A stretch of DNA of 64,000 bases. Source: Rutstroemia sp. NJR-2017a BVV2 (Eukaryota; Ascomycota; Leotiomycetes; Helotiales; Rutstroemiaceae). The notes below the pieces were generated by a model. The model saw only the letters and a program-made list of their open reading frames with translations. It was not told where the DNA came from and searched no databases. The stretch is from the NCBI GenBank assembly GCA_002946415.1, contig NJPS01000004.1, forward strand, positions 1,183,001 through 1,247,000. Reading direction: 5' to 3'. The position numbers were made by a program, and so were the translations under genes. Below, in pieces: positions 20,466 to 31,060 of this stretch. Positions within the stretch are counted from its first letter, which is position 1. Each line of letters opens with the position of its first letter.

Positions 20466-23373
20466 ATGAAGTCCGCTGGGCTTCTGAGGAGTAGCGGGCT
20501 CGCTATCAGGGTCAGTTTCCTTTCCAAGTCTTGAATATTCCGCACAATGGACTAAATTTATGCAGAGGACTCATCTTTCTACCCTTCTGAGAGTCAGTGG
20601 CAGCGCTCGTACTCTGGCGACTGTGAATTCGAGTTCGACATACAAACCCGATATCGAATCACGAACTCCACCATATCCCAAATTACTGAAACGATTACAT
20701 GAAGTTCGACGGGTATTAGGCTCATCCAGGAATCTTACACTCGCTGAGAAAATCTTATACTCCCATTTGGACAATCCTGAGGAATCTTTACTTTCGAATA
20801 CCGACAATGGCATCAACATCAGAGGAAACGCAAATCTCAAGCTCAAACCTGATAGAGTTGCTATGCAAGACGCCTCAGCGCAAATGGCCCTTCTACAATT
20901 CATGACATGTAACCTGCCTTCGACTGCTGTTCCTGCTAGCATACATTGCGACCATATGATTGTTGGACAGAGAGGTGCCGATGTTGATCTTCCGGAATCT
21001 ATCAAGGGAAATAAGGAGGTCTTTGACTTCTTGGAATCTGCGGCAAAGAAATATGGTATCGAATTCTGGCCGCCAGGTGCAGGAATCATTCACCAAACTG
21101 TGTTGGAAAATTATTCGGCTCCTGGTTTGATGATGCTTGGCACAGACAGTCACACCCCGAACGCTGGAGGCTTGGGTGCTATTGCAATTGGTGTCGGTGG
21201 TGCCGATGCAGTAGATGCTTTGGTTGATGCACCCTGGGAATTGAAGGCCCCAAAAATCTTAGGTGTCCGTCTTGAAGGGGAGCTGAGTGGTTGGGCATCT
21301 CCCAAGGACATTATTCTATACCTAGCCGGAAAATTGACAGTTCGTGGTGGCACTGGATTCATAATCGAATACCATGGACCTGGTGTTGATACTCTAAGCT
21401 GCACCGGCATGGCAACCGCATGTAATATGGGGGGTTCGTATTCTCTCTTTCTTTGGGTACCCTCTCAGCAAAATCCAGCATCGAATCTGTTCCCTAAGGG
21501 AAGTGATGATCAGAAGTCTTCGAATTGGGGCGTGGGACGTTGAGGAAGTCTCGGCCTCCGTTCACTTTACACATAAACAAAACAAACGAATGGTCGTCTT
21601 CCAGATGTTTATTCGAAAGATGTACATTCGAAGATTTCGGTCTTACCGTTGATGTCTTTTCTTTACCCCATCGCGAACTGGCCAGCCAACTTCCCCCTAA
21701 AATTGCCCTTAAGCGAAACATCTCTCATTTTGTTCCTTCCCTCTTGGATCTGTCTCAAAAAACTTACTAACTTAATTCTCGTATAGCGGAAGTCGGAGCT
21801 ACAACCTCCATTTTCCCATTCTCTCCTCGACACATTCCTTACCTCGAATCCACACATCGTTCGTCCATCGCTCTACAAGCTCAAACTATCGCATCTTCTC
21901 CTTCTCTTCACAACCTCCTCAAAGCTGACCAGGATGCCCACTACGACGAGGTTATCACGATTGATCTATCTAAACTCGAACCACACATCAACGGACCATT
22001 TACTCCCGATCTTTCTACGCCTCTTTCGAACTTCGCAAACACTGTTAAGGCTAATCAATGGCCCGAAACCGTATCTGCAGGTTTGATTGGTAGCTGTACT
22101 AATAGTTCCTATCAAGATATGGCACGTGCTCAGGACTTGGTCAAGCAAGCATCTGCTGCTGGGCTCAAGCCAGTGACCGACTTCTTCGTTACACCTGGTA
22201 GTGAGCAAATTCGTGCTACACTTGAGCGTGATGAAATTTCGTCAACGTTTTCTGAAGCTGGTGGTATTGTACTTGCCAATGCTTGTGGTGTGAGTAGATT
22301 CCGCTTTCCCCTTCTATATTGTCCTAATGCTCTTTGCAATTTGCTGACACTGAAGGTTCTAGCCTTGCATAGGGATGTGGAAGAGAACCGATGGTGTCAA
22401 GAAAGGCGACACTAATGCCATCTTCACATCGTACAATCGTAATTTCAGCGGCAGAAACGATGGGAACCCAGACACAATGAACTTCCTTGCATCTCCGGAA
22501 ATCGTTACAGCTATGTCCTACGCTGGAAGCACGACATTCAACCCAATCACCGATTCTATCAAAACTCCTTCTGGTGAAGAATTCCGTTTCGCACCACCCA
22601 CTGGTGCCGAGCTTCCACGAAATGGTTTCGAAGAAGGTAACAAGCAATTCCTCCCCACATCGGCGGCCCCTTCTCCATCAACGGAAGTCGTCGTTTCACC
22701 TACCTCGGAACGTCTGGCTCTCCTGGAACCTTTTGCACCTTTCCCTGCTCATGATCTTGAAGGCCTCCGAGTCCTATACAAGGTTACTGGGAAATGTACC
22801 ACTGATACCATCTCCGCTGCTGGTCCATGGTTGAAGTACAAAGGTCATCTACCAAACATATCTGCCAACACTCTAATCGGAGCCATCAATGCGGCTACCG
22901 GCGAGACCAATGTCGCATATGATGTTGATGGAAGCAAATCAGGCATTCCAGAGCTTGCTCAAAAGTGGAAAGATCAAGGCAGAGAATGGCTCGTGGTAGC
23001 GGAAGACAACTATGGTGAAGGTTCAGCACGTGAGCATGCTGCTCTCCAACCACGCTATTTGGGTGGACGAGTAATTCTCACCAAATCATTCGCACGGATC
23101 CACGAAACCAACTTGAAGAAACAGGGTGTAGTACCCCTGACGTTCGCAAACGGGGAGGACTACGCAAAGATCGACGCTTGTGATGAAGTCAGCACGATTG
23201 GATTATACGATATGCTCAAGAATGGAGGAAAGGGCGACGTAAGTTTACGGGTCAAGAAGCACGGAAGTGGGGAAGAGATCATTATCAAGACGAAGCACAC
23301 GTTGAGTGCGGACCAGGCTGGGTTTATCTTGGCAGGAAGTGCGTTGAATTTACTGGCGAAGATGAAGCGGTAG
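20466..23373 (+). CDS. mitochondrial aconitase paralogue of the Aco2/AcoB type
   Basis: Four exons (20466-20510, 20566-21433, 21787-22289, 22363-23373) give 808 residues. The first 35 residues are rich in Arg, Ser and Leu and read as a mitochondrial presequence. Aconitase motifs: [35 protein letters not shown], and the three cluster cysteines in [10 protein letters not shown] and ACGPCIGMW, so the 4Fe-4S site is complete. The swivel domain has [17 protein letters not shown] and a C-terminal [11 protein letters not shown]. In yeast the second aconitase Aco2 converts homocitrate to homoaconitate in lysine synthesis; this sequence looks more like that paralogue than the citric-cycle enzyme, but I cannot exclude a citrate role. 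Intron 2 is 353 nt, much longer than its neighbours. Confidence 0.88.
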
Positions 23374-24569
23374 AGTCTATTTTCGATATCTAAAAGTTTG
23401 TACTAAGTCCAAGAAATAACGTTAAATGAAAATTTCAATAATCTCAACGCTCCGAAGAAAATGTTCCATACAGTAGAGTTAGCTCCGGTTACATACGGCG
23501 TGTTCGAGTAGTGCCGAGCGCAGGCTAGTACGCGTACAGACAGTAGTAGTACAGTATGCCAAAGCTACTCTACCCGTACTGTGTGAAAATCCCCAAGCAA
23601 CAAGCAACAAGCAACAGTGGAGAGAGCTGCCAAGCACCTTATCTGTATGCCCCTCCATTCACGACTAATGCCAAGTCCGTAACACTCGGGCAAGCGAAAC
23701 ATGAGTAACGCTCTATCTTTTAGCTCAGACCGACTTTTTTTCGCCCAAGAAATCGCCACCAAATCCTCCCTTGACTCCATGTGTTTACTTGATAAGAAGG
23801 CTGGGCGCCCAGTGTTTCTTCGGTGCTACTCCCTGCTTTTGATAGGTGACACCTCTCGATACAGGGAGTGAGTACAAGTACAAGTACTGTCGCTACTTGT
23901 TCCTAGACTACACCCTTGCGTCCCTCGCTCGCCTCTCCCCAACGGCTGGCGCAGCGCCGCAACCCCATGTGGGGTGGGTTTCTCTGGGGCTTTTCGGTCT
24001 TTGCAGCACAAGTACAGTAAATCGTGATGATCGCGCCATACTCTCCCAATCCACAATTAAATTCGAGTTTTTGAGATGGTGTGTTAAAATTGGATTTCAA
24101 TTGAATAACTCAATCAAGCCTTTTCCACATTAATAGATACAGTAATTAACATCGGGTCCGAGATAAGCTGATTGTGTACTCCACACTGCAGTGGGTTGGA
24201 TTGTCTAGGGCACCACGAGAAGTTTGCAGTATGTGTGGGGAGCCTCGGGCGTAGCGTACAGAGTAGGTAGCAGTGCTGAAAAATAATGTTTCAGTGACCA
24301 CAACTATCATTCACTCCATCTAGATATGGACAAATTTCCGGGTAACGAGTGCTACACTAATCAATCTGGGTCTTGGCGGCGGCACATGATGTGGTCATAT
24401 ATCATAGTTCATCTCTTAAGTAAAGGCTAGATCCTTTGCTCATCCGTTTGCTTCTTTCCCTTCTCTCAACTCTCCGGATCCTTTGGTTGCTATTTTCTTG
24501 GCGGCGAGGAGACTTCCCCAGACACGCGGGTTTCTAAATACCCTCCCCTCCTCCCTTTCGTAAGACATC
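23374..24569. other. intergenic, probable promoter of the permease with GATA sites
   Basis: Three GATAAG cores are present: 23638-23643 (as CTTATC), 23791-23796 and 24162-24167. GATAAG is the site of AreA/NIT2-type nitrogen regulators, which often control amino-acid permeases. Such short sites also occur by chance. Confidence 0.45.
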
Positions 24570-26613
24570 ATGGCCGCCATTAATCGAGCCTCGTCGCCCT
24601 CGAGCAACGAGCAGGAGAAATACGATGCAAAAAATGGCCCCACGCTGCGACAGAATTCCCAGGACTCGATCGGTGATATTGTCGAGGAAGCGCCAGGTCA
24701 CAGCCTTCACCGAGGTCTGAAATCTCGCCAGATTACTATGATTGCTATCGGTGGTGCTATCGGAACTGGTTTGATCATTGGAACGTAAGTGCTGCTCGTA
24801 TTGTTTGCCTCCATGTCGTTGGAGGGTCAAAGGGCGCAGTAAATGCTTACGCGATTGCTACAGGGGAAAGCCACTTGCTCAGGCTGGACCAGCGCCGGTT
24901 TTGATTGGCTACGCGATTGTGGGATTTCTATGCTTTTTGGTTATGGCTGCGCTGGGTGAGGTATGACAATTTTCCAATAGCCTATTTGGAGGATATCGAT
25001 TACTGATAGAATGCAGATGGCTGCTTGGCTGCCGCTTCCGAGTGGATTCACGGGTTATGCTACGAGATTTGTTGATCCGGCTTTGGGATTCTGTTTAGGT
25101 ATGATGTTCTGGTTCTTTGTATGAAAGTTGAATACCTTTACTAATTTCTGAATAGGTTGGAATTATTGGTTCAAGGTCAGTTTGATATCATAGACATATC
25201 AAGTCATGTGAAAAAGGCAAAGTAACTAATTCAAACGCCTCGCAGTACATCATTGTTACTCCGAACAACTTGACGGCAGCATCTTTGGTTATACAGTATT
25301 GGCTTTCGAGAGATGAAGTGAATCCTGGTGTATTCATAGCCATCTTCCTAGTAGCCATCGTCGCCATCAACTACTTCGGTATCAAATTCTTCGGAGAACT
25401 CGAATTCTATCTGTCCAGCGCTAAGGTCATCGTCATTTTTGGTCTCATTCTGCTCAGTCTTGTCCTTGTTTGCGGAGGAGGACCTGATCATCAAGCCACT
25501 GGTTTTAAGTACTGGAAGAATCCCGGTGCTTTCCATGTATACATTGATAGTGAGCAATACCATGAGTATATTTTTACATCACACTAACGAAAAGTAGGTG
25601 GAAACACTGGACGCTTCCTTGCAGTTTGGAGCACATTCACCACAGCCGTGTTTGCCTATCTCGGCACAGAATTGGTAGGAGTAACCGTCGGTGAAGCCGC
25701 CAACCCACGCAAAGTCATTCCCCGCGCCATCAAATTGACCTTCTACCGAATCCTCCTCTTCTACGTTGTCCTCGTCTTCTTGCTCGGCATGCTCGTCCCC
25801 TACAACTCCCCCGAGTTGATCGAGAGCAACAAAAAGTCCAACAACGCTGCCGCCTCCCCCTTCGTCGTCGCCATCCAAAACAGCGGCATCGAATACCTCC
25901 CCTCCATCTTCAACGCCTGCATCCTGATCTTCGTCTTCTCCGCCGCCAACTCCGATCTCTACATCGCATCGCGCACACTCTACGGTCTCGCGCACGAGAA
26001 TAAAGCTCCCGCCATCTTCAAAAAGACAGACAAGCGCGGCGTCCCTATTTATGCCCTCGGCCTCAGCGTCGCCTTCTGTCTCCTCGCCTTCCTCGGCGTT
26101 AACAACTCCTCGTATACCGTCTTCGGCTACTTCGTCAACCTCGTCACCATGTTCGGCCTGCTGACCTGGATCTCCATCCTAATCTCACATATCTCATTCG
26201 TGCGCGCCCGCAAAGCTCAAGGCGTGCCCAACTCCGCGCTTGCGTATGTCGCACCGCTCGGAATGTGGGGTTCGGTCGGAGCTCTGATCTTCAGCATTTT
26301 AATTGCCTTCTTCAAGGGCTTTGCGCTTTTCTGCTATAAAGCTACCGCGAAGAAAGGCACGACACCTGTCTTCGATACCAAAACGTTCGTCACGACGTAT
26401 TTGGGCATCCCGCTGTACTTTATTATGTTCTTCGGATACAAATTCATTATGAAGACAAAGGTGCTCAAGCCAGAGGAGGCAGATCTTTATTCTGGCAAGG
26501 CCGCTATCGATGCAGAAGAAGCGGAGTATTTGGCGCAGGAGGCGGCGAAGAAGGGTGGGCCGGAGACGAAGAGAGAGAGGCTCTATAGGTTGACTCTGGG
26601 ATGGGCGTTCTAG
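24570..26613 (+). CDS. Dip5-type dicarboxylic amino-acid permease
   Basis: Six exons (24570-24784, 24864-24960, 25017-25098, 25156-25175, 25246-25549, 25598-26613) give 577 residues, normal for yeast amino-acid transporters. After a hydrophilic N-terminus the family block KSRQITMIAIGGAIGTGLI opens TM1. Other hallmarks are EMAAWLPLPSGFTGYA, FKYIIVTPNNLTAASLVIQYW, ELVGVTVGEAANPRKVIPRA and VFSAANSDLYIASRTLYGLA, with about twelve membrane spans. The pattern resembles Dip5, which takes up glutamate and aspartate at the plasma membrane; substrate is inferred. Exon 4 is a 20-nt micro-exon (coding part of GWNYWFK). The C-terminal tail is charged and ends LGWAF. Confidence 0.93.
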
Positions 26614-27228
26614 GGGGTGGTTGTGGTGGTTATTTGATCTATGATATGAATTGGTGAAGTAGCTCCGTGGTTAGCTTACGGGTTATGAATGAAGAATGAT
26701 TAATGAATATGATTAATTAACGATCGAAGTTTGAATTGGACGTGATGATATATACATTTTCCATCTAGATGATACTTTGTCGTGTTGTTATCAAATTATT
26801 TCCAGTTACAGAAGTAGTTTGTTCCCCGGGTGTATTCACATTTCCAACCAGATCGGCTATTAAAGGACATCCCCTTTCTTCAGCCCGCTTAGTCCTTTAC
26901 GTAGTCTTCATGCCGCCTCCATCGTTCGTTACATTCACATCCTCATCCTCAAATATACTCGATTCCTCAAACCTATCCAAACACGGCTCAGCCCATAGAC
27001 GTCTCCTCCTTCGCCTTCTGGGTCTCTGTTCCCTTGTATGAAGAAAACTGATATAATGTCAATTACTTGTTAATCACTGCTGGTATAAAATAGTTACAGG
27101 CTTCTATGCTTCCTCTTCCATGCTGTTTTACAGAATGACAATCCTTGCACAACTCAAGCCCCTCATCCAACCTTAACACCATCTCACTCTCTACCCCCCT
27201 CCCTATCCCAGCGCCCCCCTATCCTCAA
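26614..27228. other. intergenic between convergent genes
   Basis: 3' flanks of the permease and the unknown minus-strand gene. No gene seen. Confidence 0.55.
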
Positions 27229-28124
27229 TCAACCGACCCCATCCCCCTCCACCCTCTTCAGCCCCTCCACACACCCCCACACAAACTCGCACAACGGCGC
27301 CCAGCCCGCCCCAGTATATTCCTCTCCAGGCCACAACCTCCTCGCCTCCGTCTCCTCGCAGTACACCTGCTCCGTCCACATATCCATCTCGTACACAAAA
27401 TGCAGCAAACACCCATTCTCGTGGACGTACCACTCCGTCGTTCGCGGCGCGCATGTGTGGGAAGATTCCGCAGATTTGGAGGGATGTTTTTCGACTGTTG
27501 GGTTTGTGAATTGAGAGATGCAGGACGACGTACTGGGATGTGTCTGGTGGGGGGGATGGTGGGGGGAATACTTCGTGGGTGGGGAAGGAGTGGAGGGGAG
27601 TTGGGGTGAGTGGAAGGTGGAGGGTGTTTTCTGGGTCGCTGGGTAGGCTCGGGGTGGTGGGGGGAGGGGCGCATCTTTCCGCAGCCTGCGCTTCCGACAG
27701 AGCTTTGGAAACCGTAGAAAAAATGTCTATGAGATGGGTAATGCTTCGTCTCACATGCGCTTCACCTACTATCGAAGGTGACGACACGGCCATAAGATCC
27801 AGCACTTGCGCGATGTCGATAAGGCATGGGGCGAGTGTTGATGGAAGTTTGCCCGTTTTCTCAAACTTTATATCGCTCCAGGAACCAGGTGTTGTTATCG
27901 TATGGAAACTGTGACTGTATTTCATATATGTATGCATAATTGGTAGTATTGGTTGATATGGGTCGGGATCAATGGATGTACTCGGGTCTGTGGACCCACG
28001 ATTGTGTGTTGAACTAAAGAGGTAGCCGTTGGTGGGAGGTTGGCCATTTCCAATTGGCCTTTCTACACCCTCACCGAGATTTGGCTCTGATAGACGGTGT
28101 AAAATACTGGATATATTGGCTCAT
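27229..28124 (-). CDS. hypothetical protein, three-exon model
   Basis: Proposed exons 28124-28075, 28013-27431 and 27366-27229 give 256 residues. The first intron (61 nt, GTGAGG...TTTAG) joins MSQYIQYFTPSIRAKSR to a long open frame containing LPSTLAPCLIDIAQVLDLMA and a helical RRSITHLIDIFSTVSKALSE, then a Pro/Thr-rich stretch and YVVLHLSIHK. The second junction is uncertain: coding character moves from one frame to the next near 27430, either through a 64-nt intron (GTACGT...GAGCAG) or a one-base frameshift. The 3' segment is strongly codon-biased (ETEARRLWPGEEYTGAGWAP, then LCEFVWGC). I recognise no domain. The pattern of an ordered helical part with a Trp/Cys-rich tail might be the regulatory half of a transcription factor, but nothing proves it. 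Confidence 0.55.
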
Positions 28125-28368
28125 CTGGCGGATAATTGTAATTGAATATTAATGTTTTGTTGATTGAAAGGGGTTGTTGCGTAGTGAAAAAATGGCGAGG
28201 AGGTTTTGCTCGCAGTCTTGACTAACAACGAATGAAGAGGGAACATGTCATGATTAAGGAAGAGCCTGCTTCCAATGAAAGTAAATGAATGTCTAAAGTA
28301 ACATATATTCGCTCAATCATTCTTGCCCTTTCGATTCGAATGCTCGAGACAGGAGACAACATTCTGGT

Positions 28369-28794
28369 TCAATATTCATCACCGCCGTCTCCTGAATCCT
28401 CGCCAACAGGCCATTCACATGGCTCTTCGGAGCCCGGTCCCTTTACCTCGTGCGTTTCAATGCGTAGGGTAGCCTGGTCGCCTTCCCCAGTGTCGGAAGA
28501 TGACCAGCGTATCTTTCCATTCGAAGTTGATATAGTGACATATTCTTGATCTCCGCCACTATATTCATCGCTCACCACCCTCTTAATGCAGTTATTGGCA
28601 TCTTCCAAAGATGCATAAACACCACAAACATCGGTCGTGGGTTCACCATATGCCATCGCTACCTCATGCAGCACGATGTAGACATATTGTTTGGGGGGAG
28701 GTGCTGAGATTTTGGCGCGTTTGTTCTCGGGCTCTGCGGTAGGATTATCGGCAGAGCTACCAGTGCGTTTCTGGGATCGAGTTGCGGTGCTCAT
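28369..28794 (-). CDS. small hypothetical protein, promoter interrupted by a transposon
   Basis: A 141-codon single-exon frame. I take the start at 28794 because the longer frame upstream runs into the transposon end. The protein begins with a Lys/Arg-rich, probably disordered segment (RSQKRTGSS ... ENKRAKIS, possible nuclear signal), then a compact part with APPPKQYVYIVLHEVAMA, GVYASLEDANNCIKRVVSDE and KIRWSSSD, and ends in an acidic Gly/Asp tail (EDSGDGGDEY). No known domain. A remote match in order of motifs (PPP, IVL, DAN) is seen in the protein at 32234-32755. The transposon end lies 49 bp upstream of the ATG, so its native promoter may have been replaced. Confidence 0.7.
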   Translation of the reverse strand: MSTATRSQKRTGSSADNPTAEPENKRAKISAPPPKQYVYIVLHEVAMAYGEPTTDVCGVYASLEDANNCIKRVVSDEYSGGDQEYVTISTSNGKIRWSSSDTGEGDQATLRIETHEVKGPGSEEPCEWPVGEDSGDGGDEY

Positions 28795-28843
28795 TGTTAT
28801 TATCCTTTGACGCGTTGATCCAATATCTTTTGGATATTTGATA

Positions 28844-28937
28844 ATCGTGGGTGGCCCCACTTATGCTTGGATCATGCCAGCATGCGCCTAAGTGGGAGAA
28901 CGCGAATGAGAACATGCAAGCGAACGAGACTTTTTTT
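28844..28937. repeat. terminal inverted repeat, left
   Basis: 94 bp, identical in inverted orientation to 30965-31058. The repeats run up to a T7/A7 homopolymer next to the transposase gene. Confidence 0.95.
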
Positions 28938-29068
28938 GACCAAAAATACCTCTTTTTTGTATGTAACACCATATAAATATTAAGTACATGAAAGCCAAGC
29001 AGGCTTGCAAATTCCCAAGCCATTTCAAATTAATTTTCATCCTCCTCATCATCAATATCAATTAAAAT

Positions 29069-30910
29069 CTAGTCTCGCTGCAGCTCAAACTCATCACCCA
29101 TCTGGGCTAGCATGTCCATTTCCTGCATACTATATCCTTCTGCTTGAGCTTCTAGCCAGTCTAATTCCACCTTTTTAATACGATCTAGCTGTGCCTGATC
29201 CTTAGAAGGATCATAGACCGCAATAAGAAGTGCTTCCGGAATAGGTTGTTTGGCCTTTTGCAGCTCAGTCACTTCTTTATTATTCGCTTTCTGCTGCCGC
29301 CTAGCTGCTTTCCCGTCCTCTTCGAGCTGCTTATGTAGTGCTCGAAGCTTAGTATCAATTACTTTCATAGCTTTCTTCTTTTCTAACTCTGCTTCTTTAA
29401 GCCTTTTCTCTTTTAACTTGGCTAATGCAACTGCAGGACTTAGTTCCCCTCCTACTTGAATCACCTTCTTGCTTCGTACCTTAGCAGACCTCTGATTATT
29501 AACCTTTTCTCGGAGGATGTTCAGTGTAGTTGTAGATAAATCCCCTTGATAAAGCATTGAGGTAACCCCATCCATTGCATTTCTATATCGCTGACGTGTA
29601 GGGGAGCTCAATAAAGCTAGGATCTTGCGGTTTAACTCTTCAATCTGTATAACCCCGTCGATATAAGTTCGGGGTATAGATGGCAGTGACGGTTCAGGTT
29701 CAATGCCATCTAGTTGATTCGGTCCAGCTGCTTTGATAAACCTAGCTACATTCCCCTTAACCACTTCTATATTAGCTGGCCACATACCAGCATCTCGGAA
29801 TGCATGTTTAATATGATCAACCTTATTCGTTTGAGATCTGATCCAAGGGAGATCGCGGATGAAATGGGGGATACTATATTCGATATCCAGAGTTGCCATA
29901 GACTTCCGTATAGCCATTTGTTGCCAATACTTCCACTGGTTGAAATACTTGACATCGCACGGTTGCATAAGATGAGTGGCATGAGAAATGTACGTCCAGA
30001 GGACAATCTTATGTCGTGATGCTAGCAGAATAAGCTCTTCTTGTAGATGACTTCCATGATTGTCCAATAGAACCATCTTCCAGGGTAATACAGATGTATC
30101 CTCCAGTTGTACTTCTCGGCCAATTTGAACAAGGAAGTGTTTAAACCACTTCATGGTAAGCTGATCATTTGTAAATCCTGACTCGGATAATGCATATGAT
30201 TCTTCTCCTTCGTCCGGTTGTCGTAGCTCCCACCATGATTTCATATGTTGCTTGCCAGATATAATAACCATTGGATGGATTGTAGTACCATTTGCACATA
30301 TGGTCTCCATTACAGTTATTGACCGTCGATTCTCAGGGGTCTCTTCGTAAACCTCTGCAATCTCAGCTGGAACTATAACCTCCTGGCCGATTAAGCAGGC
30401 TAGTCGTACATTCGTCTCATTTATATTATAGAGGTTCTCTGTAGTGATCTTATATCTGGCTAACCCTGATTTGTAGTCGGCAAACCAATGCTCTATATGG
30501 CCCAAATCATGTGCCCCAACGCGTTTATAACTAATCGGCTTTGTACGAACAGTATGGAGAGATTTTGTCGATTTGAACCATTGTTGAAACCACCTCCAGC
30601 TAGGGGGGTTAGTATACGGGTTCTCCTCTGCCTTTAGACGTGCAATAGCAGCATAGATCTGCCTCTTGGTGGTATACTGACGGGCATTACTTTGATCTTG
30701 AATCCAGCGCAAAATAGCATCCTCTTGGGCCGCCGATAGGATTCGATTAAGGCCTCCGCGAGGGGTTCTTCCATCTGTACCAGCCTGCATATGGCGGTGT
30801 AGAGTCTTGTAGTTGACCTTAAATAATCGGGCAACTACAGCCAGCTTATCATCAGGGTGTTGTCGTGCCCATATTAGAGCTTCGGGCAAACGCTCTTCAG
30901 GGGGCAGCAT
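29069..30910 (-). CDS. Fot1/pogo-type transposase (DDE_1), first catalytic Asp replaced by Asn
   Basis: 613 residues in one frame. The start MLPPEERLPEALIWARQ is preferred because it gives the usual helix-turn-helix start (LFKVNYKTLHRHMQAG). A second CENP-B-like DNA-binding region follows (SAAQEDAILRWIQDQ ... PSWRWFQQWFKS), then the DDE_1 catalytic core. The core has LLDNHGSHL (Asp283) and THLMQPCDVKYFNQW (Asp319), 35 residues apart as in DD35D enzymes. The first catalytic position, normally in a N-x-DET/DEK-G motif, reads YNINETNV, with Asn at residue 164 (codon 30419-30421). A Lys/Glu-rich coiled coil forms the C-terminus. The frame is intact but the enzyme may be unable to cut DNA. Confidence 0.93.
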   Translation of the reverse strand: MLPPEERLPEALIWARQHPDDKLAVVARLFKVNYKTLHRHMQAGTDGRTPRGGLNRILSAAQEDAILRWIQDQSNARQYTTKRQIYAAIARLKAEENPYTNPPSWRWFQQWFKSTKSLHTVRTKPISYKRVGAHDLGHIEHWFADYKSGLARYKITTENLYNINETNVRLACLIGQEVIVPAEIAEVYEETPENRRSITVMETICANGTTIHPMVIISGKQHMKSWWELRQPDEGEESYALSESGFTNDQLTMKWFKHFLVQIGREVQLEDTSVLPWKMVLLDNHGSHLQEELILLASRHKIVLWTYISHATHLMQPCDVKYFNQWKYWQQMAIRKSMATLDIEYSIPHFIRDLPWIRSQTNKVDHIKHAFRDAGMWPANIEVVKGNVARFIKAAGPNQLDGIEPEPSLPSIPRTYIDGVIQIEELNRKILALLSSPTRQRYRNAMDGVTSMLYQGDLSTTTLNILREKVNNQRSAKVRSKKVIQVGGELSPAVALAKLKEKRLKEAELEKKKAMKVIDTKLRALHKQLEEDGKAARRQQKANNKEVTELQKAKQPIPEALLIAVYDPSKDQAQLDRIKKVELDWLEAQAEGYSMQEMDMLAQMGDEFELQRD

Positions 30911-30964
30911 CGCGGGTACCGGATTTTTGGTGTAAATTACATAGGAATGATGGTATTTTTGATA

Positions 30965-31058
30965 AAAAAAAGTCTCGTTCGCTTGCATGTTCTCATTCGC
31001 GTTCTCCCACTTAGGCGCATGCTGGCATGATCCAAGCATAAGTGGGGCCACCCACGAT
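30965..31058. repeat. terminal inverted repeat, right
   Basis: 94 bp, the inverted copy of the left end. The transposase reading frame is open through it, but the usable start codon lies inside the element at 30910. Confidence 0.95.
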
Positions 31059-31060
31059 TA

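Larger units (their letters stand above)
28844..31058 (-). mobile_element. Fot1/pogo-type DNA transposon, full length
   Basis: A 2215-bp element bounded by 94-bp terminal inverted repeats (28844-28937 and 30965-31058) that I find identical base for base, starting ATCGTGGGTGGCCCCACTTA. It is flanked by a TA on each side (28842-28843 and 31059-31060), the target duplication of the Tc1/mariner-pogo superfamily. It carries one long transposase frame on the minus strand. Identical ends and an uninterrupted frame point to a recent insertion. Confidence 0.95.

Noticed and set aside
30419..30421. Repeat-induced point mutation (RIP) as cause of the transposase Asp-to-Asn change
   Set aside because: RIP changes CpA to TpA in most ascomycetes; this site's context does not fit, and the element shows no stop codons or strong A/T excess.
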